Of a stretch of DNA of 64,000 nucleotides, positions 47,239 through 59,599 are shown piece by piece. The DNA is from Beta vulgaris subsp. vulgaris (lineage: Eukaryota; Streptophyta; Magnoliopsida; Caryophyllales; Amaranthaceae). A program made the position numbers and the translations under genes. Each line of letters starts with the position of its first letter. Position 1 is the stretch's first letter. The DNA is taken from the NCBI RefSeq assembly GCF_026745355.1, contig NC_079202.1, positions 33,355,508 to 33,419,507 on the forward strand, read 5' to 3'. The notes beneath the pieces were generated by a model that saw nothing but the letters and a program-made list of their open reading frames with translations, made no database searches and was not told the DNA's origin.

Positions 47239-49470
47239 TATAATCTCCGTACATTTATGGATTTTATAGATATATTTTAGTATATATATTTATATTTAGA
47301 TATAATTTAGTTTTTTAAAAAATTATTTATTTAAAAGGTTGACTATTTTGAAAGTCAAAGGAATTATTTTAAAGATTTAAGGAAGTTAAAATATTTTGTT
47401 AAGGCATGCTTTGAAAAATAATTGAAATATTAATTGGATTTGAAAAAGGATTTTAAATGGGATTAAGGAACCCAAGTACTAATTGGGCTAGGAAAAGGAG
47501 CTTCTAGTAATGTTAAGAGTTTATTCATCAATCCTATTCATTATTCTATCCTACTTAGGATCCAATTGCCTTTTCCTGAACCCAATAGGAAAGCTTGCCT
47601 ATAAATATCATTAAGCCCAAATATTTTACCCACAAAAAAGTACTCTCTCTCCTCCTCCCACTCAAAACAGCCGGCCACTATTCTTCTCTTCCTTCCACGT
47701 TATTTCTTCTTTCTTCTTTCTTTCTTCTTCTTCAAGAAATACTTTCTTCTTAACCAAGAAACACCACCACTCCACAAACACCACCACCACGGTCGACCCG
47801 CTATCGCCGCTGCTGCTAGTCCTCGCTGGCGACCTTCTCTTTTGTTCTCTTTCTTGAATTGGTTTGTTTACTTTTCTTCTTCCTTAAGTTTTGATTAAAG
47901 ATTATGTTTTTATGTTTTGTTTTAGTACTAATTATGATTAGAAGATTTGAGGTTTTAATGATGAATCTATGATTATATCAATTGTCTATTGAAAGAATAA
48001 AAATTCAGATTTGATTATTATGTTTAAATTGGATTTTCAATCATCAAAGTATGGATTTTTACGGTGTTAAAGATGGGAAAATCATAGTAGCATGTTATAA
48101 ACTATGAAATTGATTTAACTTATGAATTGAACCATGTTTAAATATGTTTAAAGGGAGTTCTAATAATTTATAAGTTGCTGGAATTTTAGAAAGGTTCTTA
48201 ATAACGGAGTTTTATGGGTTTTCATGACTAGTATAGTAGTACTATGCTAGGGAATATGAGTAATTGAGGTTTTAATGATAAAAATAACTTTTAAATATTT
48301 TTAAAGGGAATTTAAAGTATTTTAAAGTTGTTGGAATTTATTTGGAGTATTGATTATAAATTCTATTGGTTGTTTTAGGCAGAGATTACTTTGTAGGCGA
48401 CTTCTAAAGTATTAAAAGTGGCCTATCAATTTGTCAGCACAAGGTACATACATACCTATGTGTTGTTTGATGTAGTATCATGATTTTAGGAAGGAAAAGT
48501 TATGTAGTATCATGTATAGGAGCTTTCTGAGTTCATATTATGATTGGATTTTACATGTTTTATGCCTATGTGCGAACATATTAAGTATGAGATTTGATTA
48601 TGAGATTAATATCATGTTTGTATGGAATATTGATACAAGCATGTTGGTTGAAAACTTTATTTATTAATTCACATGGGGAATTTAATATATTTATCAGTTG
48701 GATCATGATTGAATCATGTGTTCCTTTATATTATTATTTTCACAACTCTATGAGGATTGTGGGCCTTATTTGGTAAGTTGATAATTTCTACCTTTGAAAG
48801 GTAAGTTGGTTGTTGGCTAGGTTCAACAAATAAGAATGATTGGATTAAAAAAGGAATTAATCTTCGGTTGTATGATCACTTATTTAATCCTAAGATAAAA
48901 AGGAATAAAATTGTAAATGTTTGATTATATATTATATGTATTGCTTGTGTGTGATAACAAGTAATAATTGGTAAATCATGTAAAGTGAAACTTGGATAGT
49001 AAAAGACTGGTGCACGTCTGAAGTTGGACAATCAGGAGTTGGGGTTCATGGTGGTCGTGCCATGACTTTTTCTGGGAATTGGATTGATCATCATTCCTAT
49101 TTTTATATAAAGGTTCCTCGATATCGTAGGTCATTATAAAACACGGAGTCGCGCCCGTATTTCGTTTTCCAAATGGAATGCTGATTTTAGATGAGACAAC
49201 TCGGTCCAATAACTATTCCATTAAAGTATTAAAAAAATTGTTAAAGTTTAGTTCGGTAAAAGTTTTCTGCATATTATTATTTTGTTATTTATCCCTGCTT
49301 ATATTTATTAATATCATGTTAGAAATGTTTATTTATTATCATGTAGTACTCAGCTTTGCTAATTACGTGCTTTGTTTGTATGTGTTAATCTTGGCTTTGC
49401 CTCATTGATCATGTGATGACCCATTCTTGGTGAGCAGACTCTTTAGTGCATTGACATCTACAGGTGTGCA
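47239..49470 (+). mobile_element. Ty3/gypsy Tekay-type LTR, interrupted
   Basis: Same orientation as 35428-37952; starts TATAATCTCCG (decayed TG start) and stops at CAGGTGTGCA, where the next LTR begins. The remaining 0.2-0.3 kb should lie beyond the inserted element, outside the window. Confidence 0.8.
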
Positions 49471-52092
49471 TGTAACCCCCCGATAATTCTCTCTTTTCAG
49501 AAATACCTTTTCAATATAAAACATAGAGAATTACCAAAGCATTATTGCCCGTGTGATAACGTATCGGCTTATTCAGAATTTTGCAGCGGAAAACAAATAA
49601 CTAAACTTCATACATTAATATAATAAATAAATAAATAAATAAGTTCTTAAAATCAAATACTCTATAAATGTCTACTCAAATCAAACTTATTATAATATGT
49701 TCCTACTAAAGCAGTAAATATGATAAAGATTACACAAGCTCTCCATTCCCAGATTCCCAATGATGCAACATCTGCGAACCTGTAAATGTCAATGCTCTAA
49801 AGAATCTGCTCACCAAAATGGGTCATAACAGGACCAATAAGGCAAAGCTATGATCAACAATCACAAACAAAACACGTAATCAGCAAAGCTAGGTACTACA
49901 TAGCATTACATAAACATTCCTAACATTATACTAATAAATAACATGTAGAAATAAATAATAATATAACAATAATATAACATTATGCAGATAACTTCTACTG
50001 AACTAAACTTTAAACATCTTTTTTTATTACTTTAATGGAATAATTATTGGACTTGAGTTGTCTCATCTAAACTTGCCTTCACCTAGGAAGATGAAATACG
50101 GGCGCTACTTCGTATAATGACCTGCGATATCGAGGAACTTTTGAAAAATGATAGGGATGGTGATCAATGCATCTTCCAGAAAAAGCCATGGGCTACCACC
50201 ATGTACTCCAACTCCTAAATGTCCAACTCTAGACGTGCACCAGTCTAAAGTTTATGACTATCCAAGTCACACTTTACATGATTTACAATTTATTACTTGT
50301 TATGACACACACACACAAGTAACACAGAAATATTAAATCAAACATTCACAACTGAACTTCTCCTTTATCTTAGGATTTAGTAAGTGATCACACAACTTAC
50401 AATCGAAGATTACTTCCTTTAATTTCAATCTTTCTTATTTGTTTAACCTTGTCAACAATCAATCTTACCTTTCAAAGGCATAGCTTATCAACTTACCAGA
50501 TAAGGCCCACAGTCTTTATAAAGTAGTGAAAATAATACTGTAAGGGAACACATGAATAAACATGATTCAATCTCAATAATATATTAATTCCTCCATGTGA
50601 ATTAATAGCTAAAGTTCCCATCCACATGATTGCATCAACAATTTCATACAAACATGATAATCTTTAACTCATAATCAATCACATAATTAACATGCTTGCA
50701 CACAGGCATAAAACATGTAAAATCCAATCATACTAAAAATCACATATGAACTTATAAAGTTCCTATACATGATACTACAACTTTTTCTTCTTAAATCGTG
50801 ATACTATATCACATAACACATAGGTATGTACGTACCTTATGTAAACCAGTTGATAGGCCACCTTTAATTCCTTAAAAGTCACCTATTGAGTATTCTCCGC
50901 CTAAAATAATCAATATAAACTAAAATCAATACTCTAAATAAAATACAACAACTTTAAAATAATTTAAATCCCCTTTAAAATATTCAAAAGTTGTTTTACT
51001 ATTAAAACTTCAATTACTTTTAATATCTAGCATAGGACTACCATACTAGTAATTAAAATCCTTAAAACTCCATTATTAAAAATCTTTCTAAAATTCCAGC
51101 AACTTATAAAATTATAAATCTCCCTTTAAACATACATAAACATGCTTAAATTCATAATCTAAAACAATCTCATAGTTTATAACATATTACTATGATTTTC
51201 CAATAATTAACACCCTAAAAATCCATGCTTTAATCATTAAAACTAAATGTAAAAATAATAAACAAATCTTAAATTTTATTCTTTTAATACATAATATATA
51301 TGAATCAAGATTAATCATGAAAATAGTAAATTAAAGTTAAGAATCATGATTAGTATTAAATTAAAACATAAAAACATGATCTTTAATGAAAACTTGAGGA
51401 AGAAGAAAAGAAATTAACCAACAATTCAAAGAACCAAGAAGAACAATGAAGGGCGCCGAAATCAAGGAAGCACGCAGCAGCAATGGCGTACAAAGATTGG
51501 ATTTTAAAGGCGTGGTGACGTTTCTTGTTGAAGAAGAAACGTTACTTGAAGAAAAAGAAAGAAACTTGAGAGAAAAAATAAGAAGAAACGTTACTTGAAG
51601 AAAAAGAAAGAAACTTGAGAGAAAAAATAAAACTCACGTGGGAAGAGGAGAGATTAAAGCCGATTAGTGTGAGGAGAGAGAAATTTCCTTGTATGGTAAA
51701 ATAATTGGGTTTATGTATTTATAAAGAAATTTTTTCTTTTGGGCTTAGGAAAAGGAGATTGAGCTCAAATTGAGTTTGATAATGAATAGGATTATTGAAT
51801 TAGAACTCCTAACATCAATATAAATTATTTTCCTAATCTACATAGAATTTTGGGTTCCTCAATCCCATTTAAACTTCTTTTCCAAATCAAATTAGTATTT
51901 CAAACATTTTTCAAAGCATGCCTAAATTAAATATTTTAAACTTCCTTAAGTCCTTAAAATAATCTCTTTTGACTTTCAAAATAGTCAACCTTCTTTAAAT
52001 AATTAAATCATTTAAAACCAAATTATGTTCAAATATAAATGTATAAATACTAAAATATATTTATAAAATCCATAAAATTACAGGGGATTACA
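49471..52092 (-). mobile_element. 3' LTR of minus-strand Tekay-type gypsy element
   Basis: TGTAACCCCCCGATAATTCT to GGGGATTACA, 2.6 kb. Directly followed by PPT and pol, which assigns this LTR family to a chromodomain gypsy. It inserted in the LTR of a related element (expected duplication GTGCA at 49466-49470). Confidence 0.88.
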
Positions 52093-52112
52093 GTCTACCC
52101 CTCTTAAAAGAA
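52093..52112 (-). other. Gypsy polypurine tract
   Basis: Plus GTCTACCCCTCTTAAAAG; on minus a purine-rich AAGAGGGGTAGAC abutting the LTR start TGTAATCCCC. Confidence 0.75.
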
Positions 52113-52237
52113 GTTTCGTCCCGAAACTTGACACGAAAAAACTCACACATTTTCAAAAGTTTGAAACTCATCTTTCCTTTGAAAAATATTGTGCCACTTA
52201 TGTGCACACATTTACTAACTTAAAACATTTGTGTTAC

Positions 52238-53640
52238 TTATAAACACGTTTTCTTATACGGAGAATCTACTTCTTTTGCACCAATATGTGCAACTTTCCC
52301 AAAATAGGCATAGAAATGCATAGAAATCTTATAAAAATAGACAAAAGAGCGAAATTTATCGCATTCTACCATCCTTAAAGAAAACGAGTTACGCCCTCGT
52401 AAGTCACCCTCATGGAATAAGTCCGGATACTTCTTTTTCATCTCATCTTTGGCTTCCCAAGTTGGCTCTTCAGACTCGTGGTTAGACCAAAATACTTTCA
52501 CGATGTGGACGTCCTTATTGCGTGTACTACGCACTTTCCCGTCGAGAATCTTGATAGGTCTTTCCTCATATGTGGGGCTACTATCGATCTGAATCCGTTC
52601 AGGCTTTAGGACATGACGCTCATTAGGGATATAGCGTTTGAGTTGGGAAATATGGAACACATCATGCATCTCTTTAAACTCCATTGGCAATGCCAATCTA
52701 TAGGCTACTTTCCCAATTCGCTCCAAAATCTCATATGGGCCTACATATTTAGCACTTAACTTGCCCTTTTTCCCAAATCTCATGACCCCTTAGTGGATGA
52801 TACTTTCAAGAATACCTTATGACCTATGGCAAACTCATCCTCGCGTCGTTTCAAGCCAGCATAACTTTTCTGCCTATCTTGCACAGCTTGAATCAGTATG
52901 ACATTCTTGACGGTTTCCTCAATAAATTTTGTCCCCAAGACTAGATTTTCACTAAAGTCATTCCAATAAATGGAAATTCTACACTTCCGTCCATATTATA
53001 TCTCAAAAAGGTGCCATCTTAATGCTTGCATGATAGCTAGTGTTATAAGAAAACTCAATCAGGTCTAATTGGTCATCCCAACTACCTTGAAGGTCAATAT
53101 CACATGCTCTCAACATATCCTCCATAGCCTGGTTAATCCTCTCAGTCTGACCATCAGTCGCAGGGTAAAAGGTTGTACTCATCTTCAATGTTGTCCCAAG
53201 GTTTAATTGAACCTTTTTCCAAAATTTCGAAAGAAACCTAGAATCACAGTCAGAAATGATATCCTTTGAAACTCCATGTAGTCTCTCACCACATGCATAA
53301 TGTATGTCTTAGCAAGTTGCTTCTTTTTCCATGTCTCCTTAATGGGTATAAACACAACGGATTTGGTCAATCTATCCACAATAACCCAAATAGTGTCATT
53401 ACCAGTCCTCGTTTTAGGCAAAGCAGTCACAAAGTCTATAGAAATAGAATACCACGTCCATCCAGAAACCTCTAAGGATTGAACCTTCCCCATGGCTCTC
53501 TTATGATCTATCTTCACCTTCTAACAGGTTAGGCAGTTAGGCACATACTCAGCTACCTCTCGCTTCATATTTGGCCACCAATAAATACCCTTAAGGTCCT
53601 TATACAACTTGTCACGCCTAGTGTGCACAGAATATGGAGT
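52238..53640 (-). pseudogene. Gypsy integrase with chromodomain (broken)
   Basis: Minus order: zinc-finger end WWPNMKREVAEYVPNCLTC, immediately followed by an in-frame stop; core ISIDFVTALPKTRTGNDTIW and VDRLTKSVVFIPI; YPATDGQTERINQAMEDMLR with the catalytic Glu; then YVGPYEILERIGKVAYRLAL and the C-terminal chromodomain VFWSNHESEEPTWEAKDEM with KKYPDLF. Chromodomains steer integration to marked chromatin and place the element among Tekay/Del chromoviruses. At least three frame changes (near 53515, 53200 and 52800-53000). Confidence 0.85.
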
Positions 53641-53714
53641 ATTACGCCCATCATCCATCAGGCCTCTCTTAAGGTTATTGCACATCTGTGGTACACACCA
53701 CCTCCCTTTAAACC

Positions 53715-54440
53715 TTAAACTCCCATCATCATGAATCTTAAAGTCAGCTTCCTTACTTGCTTCATTTTCTCCTTGATCTTATCTAGGTGTTCATCCCCAA
53801 CTTGACCCTCTTTGATCTTGTCGAAAACTGACAACCCCAAAGATAGAACGCTCAGTCTTGCCTCACTTTCCTCAGGGTTTAAGATTTCTAGGCTCAGCCT
53901 TTGCATATCTCGACACAACTCCTCATGGACTATCAAGGCACTCAAGCAATGACTCGATTTTCTACTCAAGGCATCAGCAACCACATTTGCTATCTCCTCA
54001 TGATACTGGATGTCTAAGTCATAATCCTTAATCAACTCCAGCCATCTTCTTTGCCTCATATTCAGGTCTTTTTGGGTGAAAATGTACTTCAAGTTCTTAT
54101 GGTCTGTGAATATCTTACAAGTCTCTCCATAGAGGTAATGTCTCCAAATCTTGAATGCAAACACTATGGCAGCTAACTCTAGATCATGGGTAGGGTAATT
54201 AGCCTCATAATGTTTCAATTGACGCGATACATACGCAATTACTTTCCCATTCTGCTGTAGCACACATCCCAAACCATTTTTCGAAGCATCACTATATATC
54301 TCAAATCCCTCATTCCCATCAGACAGATTCAAAACAGGCGCGGAGGTTAAACGTTCTTTCAAAATCTGAAAGGCTTCTTCACACTTTTCACTCCACTTAA
54401 ATTTCGACTAGGAGGTATCAGGTGAAAAAACCGGTATAAT
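53715..54440 (-). pseudogene. Gypsy reverse transcriptase end and RNase H
   Basis: Text [20 protein letters not shown] leads into RNase H with all four acidic positions visible: [30 protein letters not shown] and [10 protein letters not shown]. 215 residues are open in one frame. The upstream part of RT is absent because a copia LTR starts at 54441; a stop lies at about 54411. Confidence 0.85.
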
Positions 54441-54682
54441 TGTTAGTTATGTCACTCTTATGTTAGAAAGCTACTTTTGTTGTAATATTCTATGTAAACA
54501 GTGAACGAATGAAACGGCGCCGCCCATGATTAGACACTACACTGCAGTTATGCAGTGATATGATGTATCACCAGGTGAATTATTCACCTGGCACTATATA
54601 TACCGCACTTCGCGGGAGAAAATGAATAACACAACAACAAGAGCTTACTTTCCAATCTTGATTAAAATCTCTCTATAATACA
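54441..54682 (+). repeat. Copia 5' LTR (242 bp)
   Basis: TGTTAGTTATGTCACTC to CTCTATAATACA, with CTATATATA at 54594-54602 as TATA box and a CCAGGTGAATTATTCACCTGG palindromic region just before it. Only one LTR in view. Confidence 0.7.
54594..54602 (+). promoter_or_regulatory. TATA box of copia LTR
   Basis: CTATATATA about 90 bp before the LTR end. Confidence 0.6.
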
Positions 54683-54687
54683 AACAC

Positions 54688-54700
54688 GTTATCAGCACGA
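54688..54700 (+). other. Probable copia primer-binding site
   Basis: GTTATCAGCACGA just after the LTR; similar words follow LTRs of related plant copia elements. tRNA not identified. Confidence 0.45.
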
Positions 54701-56711
54701 TTTCGCTCTACTATCAAAAGGTAGTTATTCTCAATTGCTACTAATTTTTTTTCAAAAAAAATGTATCACCAGTGTAGGATCAATACTATTCTAAACAATG
54801 TATCTCTTTGTAGTATATATTTTATCATAGAACGTAATAGTGTACCTTGCACCACAAACCCGGCACGAGGAGTTGGTAGTACACCCCAACGCCATAATAC
54901 TAACGTTAATAGCCACGTCGGTGAACGCCGACAAACCATCGTCCCTAACCTCAATGATAACCCTCCTCCGGAACCACCAACTGAAATCCGGCAAACTCCT
55001 AATAATAATAATAATAATAATAATAAAAGGAGTAGGGACGATGAGGGTCCTTCCGTCAGCAACAAGCGACGGCAAAGTAATTAACTGGCGGTATCGGCTC
55101 AGCCGCCGCCAAGCAAGTCACGCCACCTTCATGGAGGGTCAGAGACCTTGCAAAGCCGCATATATGGATGGGCTATATGGACGGGCTATTACGTTGCACT
55201 TGCCGCCTAAATGGACGGACTCCGCCGCCTGGATGGACGGCTTACACTACAAAGATGATGAATTCTTTTGCCGGAAAATAGCTATAATGGTGGAGCTACC
55301 TGCTATTTTCCTTCTTGTTTGTTATTCATGTCTTGTATTTCTTTTTAACTGTGAAAAAAAAGGGAGGAGAAAGCATTGAAAGAAAATGATGAAAGGAGTA
55401 GCTAGTTTTTCTTTGCACCGAAATGAAACAGCTTATAGCATCTATCTTCAGTTTTTCTATAAATTGTAAAAGCCTACTAGTTATAATGCCCATGTGATGA
55501 CACATAATGTCATAATGACTTGTCCTTATTAATTGTGTTTCACCTATTTCCAACACTAACTTAAAGTTTTGTATTCTAATGCATTACTATACGTTACTAT
55601 TTGAATGCATCTGTCAATTTTCTTTCCTATTGTCTTTTTCTGCATTGGTACTATTAATGCATTACTATACGCATCTGTCAAATTTTTCTTTCCCTTGACT
55701 TGACTTGTGCATTTGCTTTCTTCTGATTACTATTAAATGCATGTCCCCTTCACTTGTGCAGTTGTTTTCTTCTGATTGTTATTGAATGCATGTCCCCCTT
55801 TTCAGAGATAGTTTAAGTATTTTTTTATAAAATAAAAATAAAACAAAAAAAGGGGGGGATTTCATAGTAAAGTTTGTACGTTAGTCAAGGAATCCAAAGT
55901 TATGTTGTTTTTTTAATGCCTTTTGTTATTTTTCTTTTGGACTTAAAAGCATATATAAAAAGCCACTTTAGACAATAAATGGTATGACTAGTATCTAATA
56001 TTTCAGACCATGAATTAGTCATAAACATACGTTAGCTAATTAATTTTTTTTGGAAAACTAATTATTATTATTTCTTATAGTAATACTCTATTTTCTGTTT
56101 TGTAAACACGTTATGTATTACATACCAGTAATATCTTACCTGTTTAAATGTGAATAGTGTTTTTACACACTATAAAAGGGATTTAACCCTTCTCATTTTC
56201 TTGTCCGCCTCCTCACCACTTCTACCCCATAAAATTTTCTCTCATAAACTTCACAAATTTTATCTCCACTATTTCGGCCACCATGTACAATGCCGGAAAC
56301 CGCCGTCCTCAAAACGACACACGGATCTTCTAGAATCTTTCAGACAGTTGAAGGTCATGTTTTACTGGGGAATGATACTTATAACAGTTTTAGTAGGAAT
56401 TATTGTAATTATGTTTCTGCATATTGTAAAACGCAAATATAATGCTTAATTATGTAAATTTTCTATTAATATGCTATTAACACATGTGTGTTTATTTTGG
56501 ACATGATAGTCACATTCTGGTTAAACAAAAAAAATGTAGCCTTTTTTATATATTTATTGTTCACCTTTCATGTTTTATCATGTTTCGAACCCTTAACCTC
56601 TTGAACGGTTAAGGATTCTCGGACCAATATGGCTTACATCCCAGTGTGATTTTCTTTCGGAACTTTATATATTTATGCATTAATTTTCTACTAATACTTT
56701 TAAAACATCAC
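54701..56711 (+). other. Long copia leader with microsatellite, promoter-like block and small ORFs
   Basis: About 2 kb between primer site and gag. Frame 54761-55084 is Pro/Asn-rich with a basic tail (KRSRDDEG) and contains an AAT microsatellite (54999-55026). 55560-55810 holds two pairs of tandem duplications. At 56169 ACTATAAAAGGG is followed by a C/T-rich leader and GGCCACCATGTACAATG. A 30-residue frame from 56359 (MFYWGMILITVLVGIIVIMF, basic tail) predicts one membrane helix. None is recognised; the block may be a separate insertion. Confidence 0.5.
56169..56177 (+). promoter_or_regulatory. Promoter-like TATA box in copia leader
   Basis: CTATAAAAGG followed about 110 bp later by GCCACCATG; a clean Pol II promoter/start layout, but no known gene follows. 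Confidence 0.35.
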
Positions 56712-57694
56712 ATGAACTCAGAAATGGCTAGACTTGCAAACCGAGACTTTGAGATCCTTGAAATCAGGCCAAAGGTATCTAGAATGGAGGGTGGATGCAA
56801 AAGCTTACCTAAAGCCACTTAGCCTCGACCACACCATTGTCGAAGGTGGTGCCCTACCCCTTTGGAGCAAGCGAAAGCATTGGTGTATCTCAAACACCAT
56901 ATACATGAAGAACTCAAATCTGAATACATCCTTGTGGAAGATCCCAAAGAGTTATGGGATAACCTAACGGATAGATTTGAGCATTTGCAAAGAATTATCG
57001 CTCCAAGGGCCCAACATGAATGGTCAGTACTCAGGTTTCAAGACTTTGCATCAGTACGCGAGTACAATTCTGCAGTATTTTGCATCACCTCACAGCTAAA
57101 GCTGTGCGGAGAACCTGTGTTTGAACGAGCCATGATTGAGAAAACCCTCTCTACTATGCATGCCTATAATGTTGTTCAGCAAGAACATTATCGTGAAAGG
57201 CGTTGCGAAAAGTTCTGCGACCTAATTGCTATCCTTTTGGTTGCAGAACAGAACAGCCAAATCCTCCTCTCAATTCATAATCAAAGGCCAGCAGGTACCA
57301 GCGCAGCAGCAGTTGAAACAAATGCCACTAGAGGTGATAAGCGCTGGAATAAGCGGGGAGGCAACTCAAACTGGAATGGCTAGTTCAAAATAAGGGTAAT
57401 GGGGAAAGAAATGACAATGGAAGTGGAAGAGGACGAGAACGCCAAAACTGGCGCCCAAATAGAGGACGCGGAGGAAGAAACTACCAACAAAGAACACAAG
57501 AAAAATGTTTTAAATGTGGCATTCAAGGGCATTGGGCAAATGAATGCCGCACAGCAAAACATCTTGTGGATCTATATGTGGCCTCTACTAAGGGTCAAGG
57601 TAGACGTGGCGAAACAAATTTAGTCACTGAAACTCCTCCGCTCCCAGACCTCGATGTAGCTGATTACCTCATGGAAGATATTTCTAATGCCTAG
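56712..57694 (+). pseudogene. Copia gag (frameshifted)
   Basis: The start at 56712 or 56724 reads MARLANRDFEILEI, then the text shifts frame to SGQRYLEWRVDAKAYLKPL and again to EQAKALVYLKHHIHEELKSE. Capsid text continues through DFASVREYNSAVFCITSQLK to a stop at 57381-57383. A third frame carries RGR/NR-rich RNA-binding sequence and the zinc knuckle CFKCGIQGHWANEC (CX2CX4HX4C), ending DVADYLMEDISNA and stop at 57692. Three frame changes; inactive. Confidence 0.85.
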
Positions 57695-57860
57695 CCCTCT
57701 TATCCCCCTTAGATCAACCTGTGATGTTGTTTTATCATTTTACTTCATGTACTCTTGTCTTACTTGATGTCTCTTGTATCTTGCGTTCCCTTTTTATCAT
57801 TCCATGTAATGTACCTCTTTCTATGAATAAATTTTTAGATTTTGACAAATTTATGTTTTA
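57695..57860 (+). other. Gag-pol junction
   Basis: Gag ends in a different frame 166 bp before the protease frame opens; several TTGTCTTACTTGATGTCTCT-like pyrimidine words. No ORF. Confidence 0.5.
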
Positions 57861-59597
57861 ATGAAGATAATGACAAACAAAGGCGCCCAACAATGCCTGA
57901 TTGATAGTGCCACTACACATACCATCCTGAGTAACAAATCATACTTCACTCACCTCAAGCCAAGAAAAGGCGAACTCAATACCATTGCAGGCACTGCAAA
58001 GATGGTTGAGGGCTCAGGAAAGGCATGCATAGTGTTACCAAAAGGAACACACGTCTCTATAAACAACGCATTGTATTCAGGTAAAACTCAAAGAAATCTA
58101 TTGAGTTTCAAAGATCTGCGCACAAATGGTTACCATGTGGAAACCATTAACGAAAACGGAAAGGAGTACATGTATCTCACTAAATGTGACGATGGCAAGA
58201 AAATAATCCTTGAAAGGATGCCATCATACTCCTCTGGACTGTATTTTACTTATATCAGTCCAGTCAAAACAAATTTGGTGTCCCACCATAAGGAAGACAA
58301 CCAAGCAATATTTACTCTGTGCCATGATCGCTTGGGTCACCCAGGAACAAGCATGATGACAAAAATCGTCCGAAGCTTAAATGGGCATCTGTTGAAAAAC
58401 ATACAGGTCCCACACTCAAATGAGCATAATTGTAAGGCTTGTTCCCTTGGCAAATTAATCATAAGACCTTCTAAAAATAAACTTGAAGGTGAAAATCTTG
58501 CATTCCTAGAAAGAATCCAATGAGACATTTGCGGGCCAATACACCCATCATGTGGACCATTCAGATACTTTCTGGTGTTGATAGACGCATCAACACGTTG
58601 GTCTCACGTTAGTCTCCTATCAACAAGGAATGTTGCTTTTGCAAAACTGCTAGCGCAAATTACGCGTCTAAGGGCTCAATTCCCAGACTATCCCATAAAG
58701 AAAATCCGACTTGATAATGCCAGAGAATTCACTTCCTGCACTTTTAATGACTATTGTATGTCAATTGGGATAGACGTGGGACATCCAGTATCCCATGTTC
58801 ACACACAAAACGGCCTAGCGGAAGCATTCATAAAGCGACTATAATTAGTTGCGAGGCCATTACTCATGAAATCAAAACTCCCATCTTCTACATGGGGACA
58901 TGCTATACTATATGCTGCGGCTTTACTGAGACTAAGGCCGAGCGCCAAGCATGATCTATCCCCACTACAGTTAGTGGTTGGAAAGGAACCAAGCCTTGCT
59001 CACCTACGAATTTTTGGGTGTGCAGTCTACGTTCCCATAGCACCACCACAACGTACTAAGATGGGCCCACAAAGAAGGTTGGGAATCTATGTTGGGTTTG
59101 AATCACCGTCCATCATAAGATATCAAGAACCATCAACTGGTGATCTTTTCACCGCTCGGTTCGCGGATTGTCACTTTGATGAGACAATTTTCCCAACCTT
59201 AGGGGGAGATAAAGCAGGCCCATGTTGGAATGAAATATCATGGAATGCCAAAAATTTATCATATATTGATCAAAGATCAAATATGTGTGAGCAAGAAGTT
59301 CAGAAAATTATACACTTGCAAAACATTGCCAATCAATTGCCAGATGCATTCACTGAGTCAAAAGGAGTGATAAAATCACATATACCTGCTGTAAATGCTC
59401 CTGCACGGGTTGAAATCCCAAGAGAAAAAGCGAAAAATCCACTCGCAAATGAATCTATAATACGCAAAAGACGTGGAAGACCACTCGGAGCCAAAGACTT
59501 GAAACCGAGGAAGTCTAGAAGAATAGACACCAATAATGAGAAAACTGATGATCCTTCTAAAGTGGAACAATTTTCAAACGATAAAATTGTTGTATAA
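57861..59597 (+). pseudogene. Copia protease and integrase (two in-frame stops, truncated)
   Basis: A single frame is intact for 579 codons except for stops at 58521-58523 and 58842-58844. Protease active site CLIDSATTH (DSA in place of DSG). Zinc-binding region HDRLGHPGTS with CKACSLGK. Integrase core with VLIDASTRWSHV, IRLDNAREF and the Glu of NGLAEAFIKRL. C-terminal RTKMGPQRRLGIYVGFESPS is the GKGY-like part. Ends GRPLGAKDLKPRKSRR and a run to 59597, next to the inserted LTR; RT is missing. No frameshift, so decay began recently relative to its neighbours. Confidence 0.88.
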
Positions 59598-59599
59598 TA

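Larger units (their letters stand above)
54441..59599 (+). mobile_element. Ty1/copia element, 5' part (interrupted)
   Basis: Plus-strand element: LTR, primer site, unusually long leader, gag, and protease-integrase. It is cut at 59600 by another LTR, so RT, RNase H and 3' LTR must lie beyond the window. Inserted in the gypsy RT (flank ATAAT). Confidence 0.85.

Noticed and set aside
56583..56640. TTCGAACCC word as a tRNA gene or SINE promoter
   Set aside because: No A box or cloverleaf around it; too little to call.
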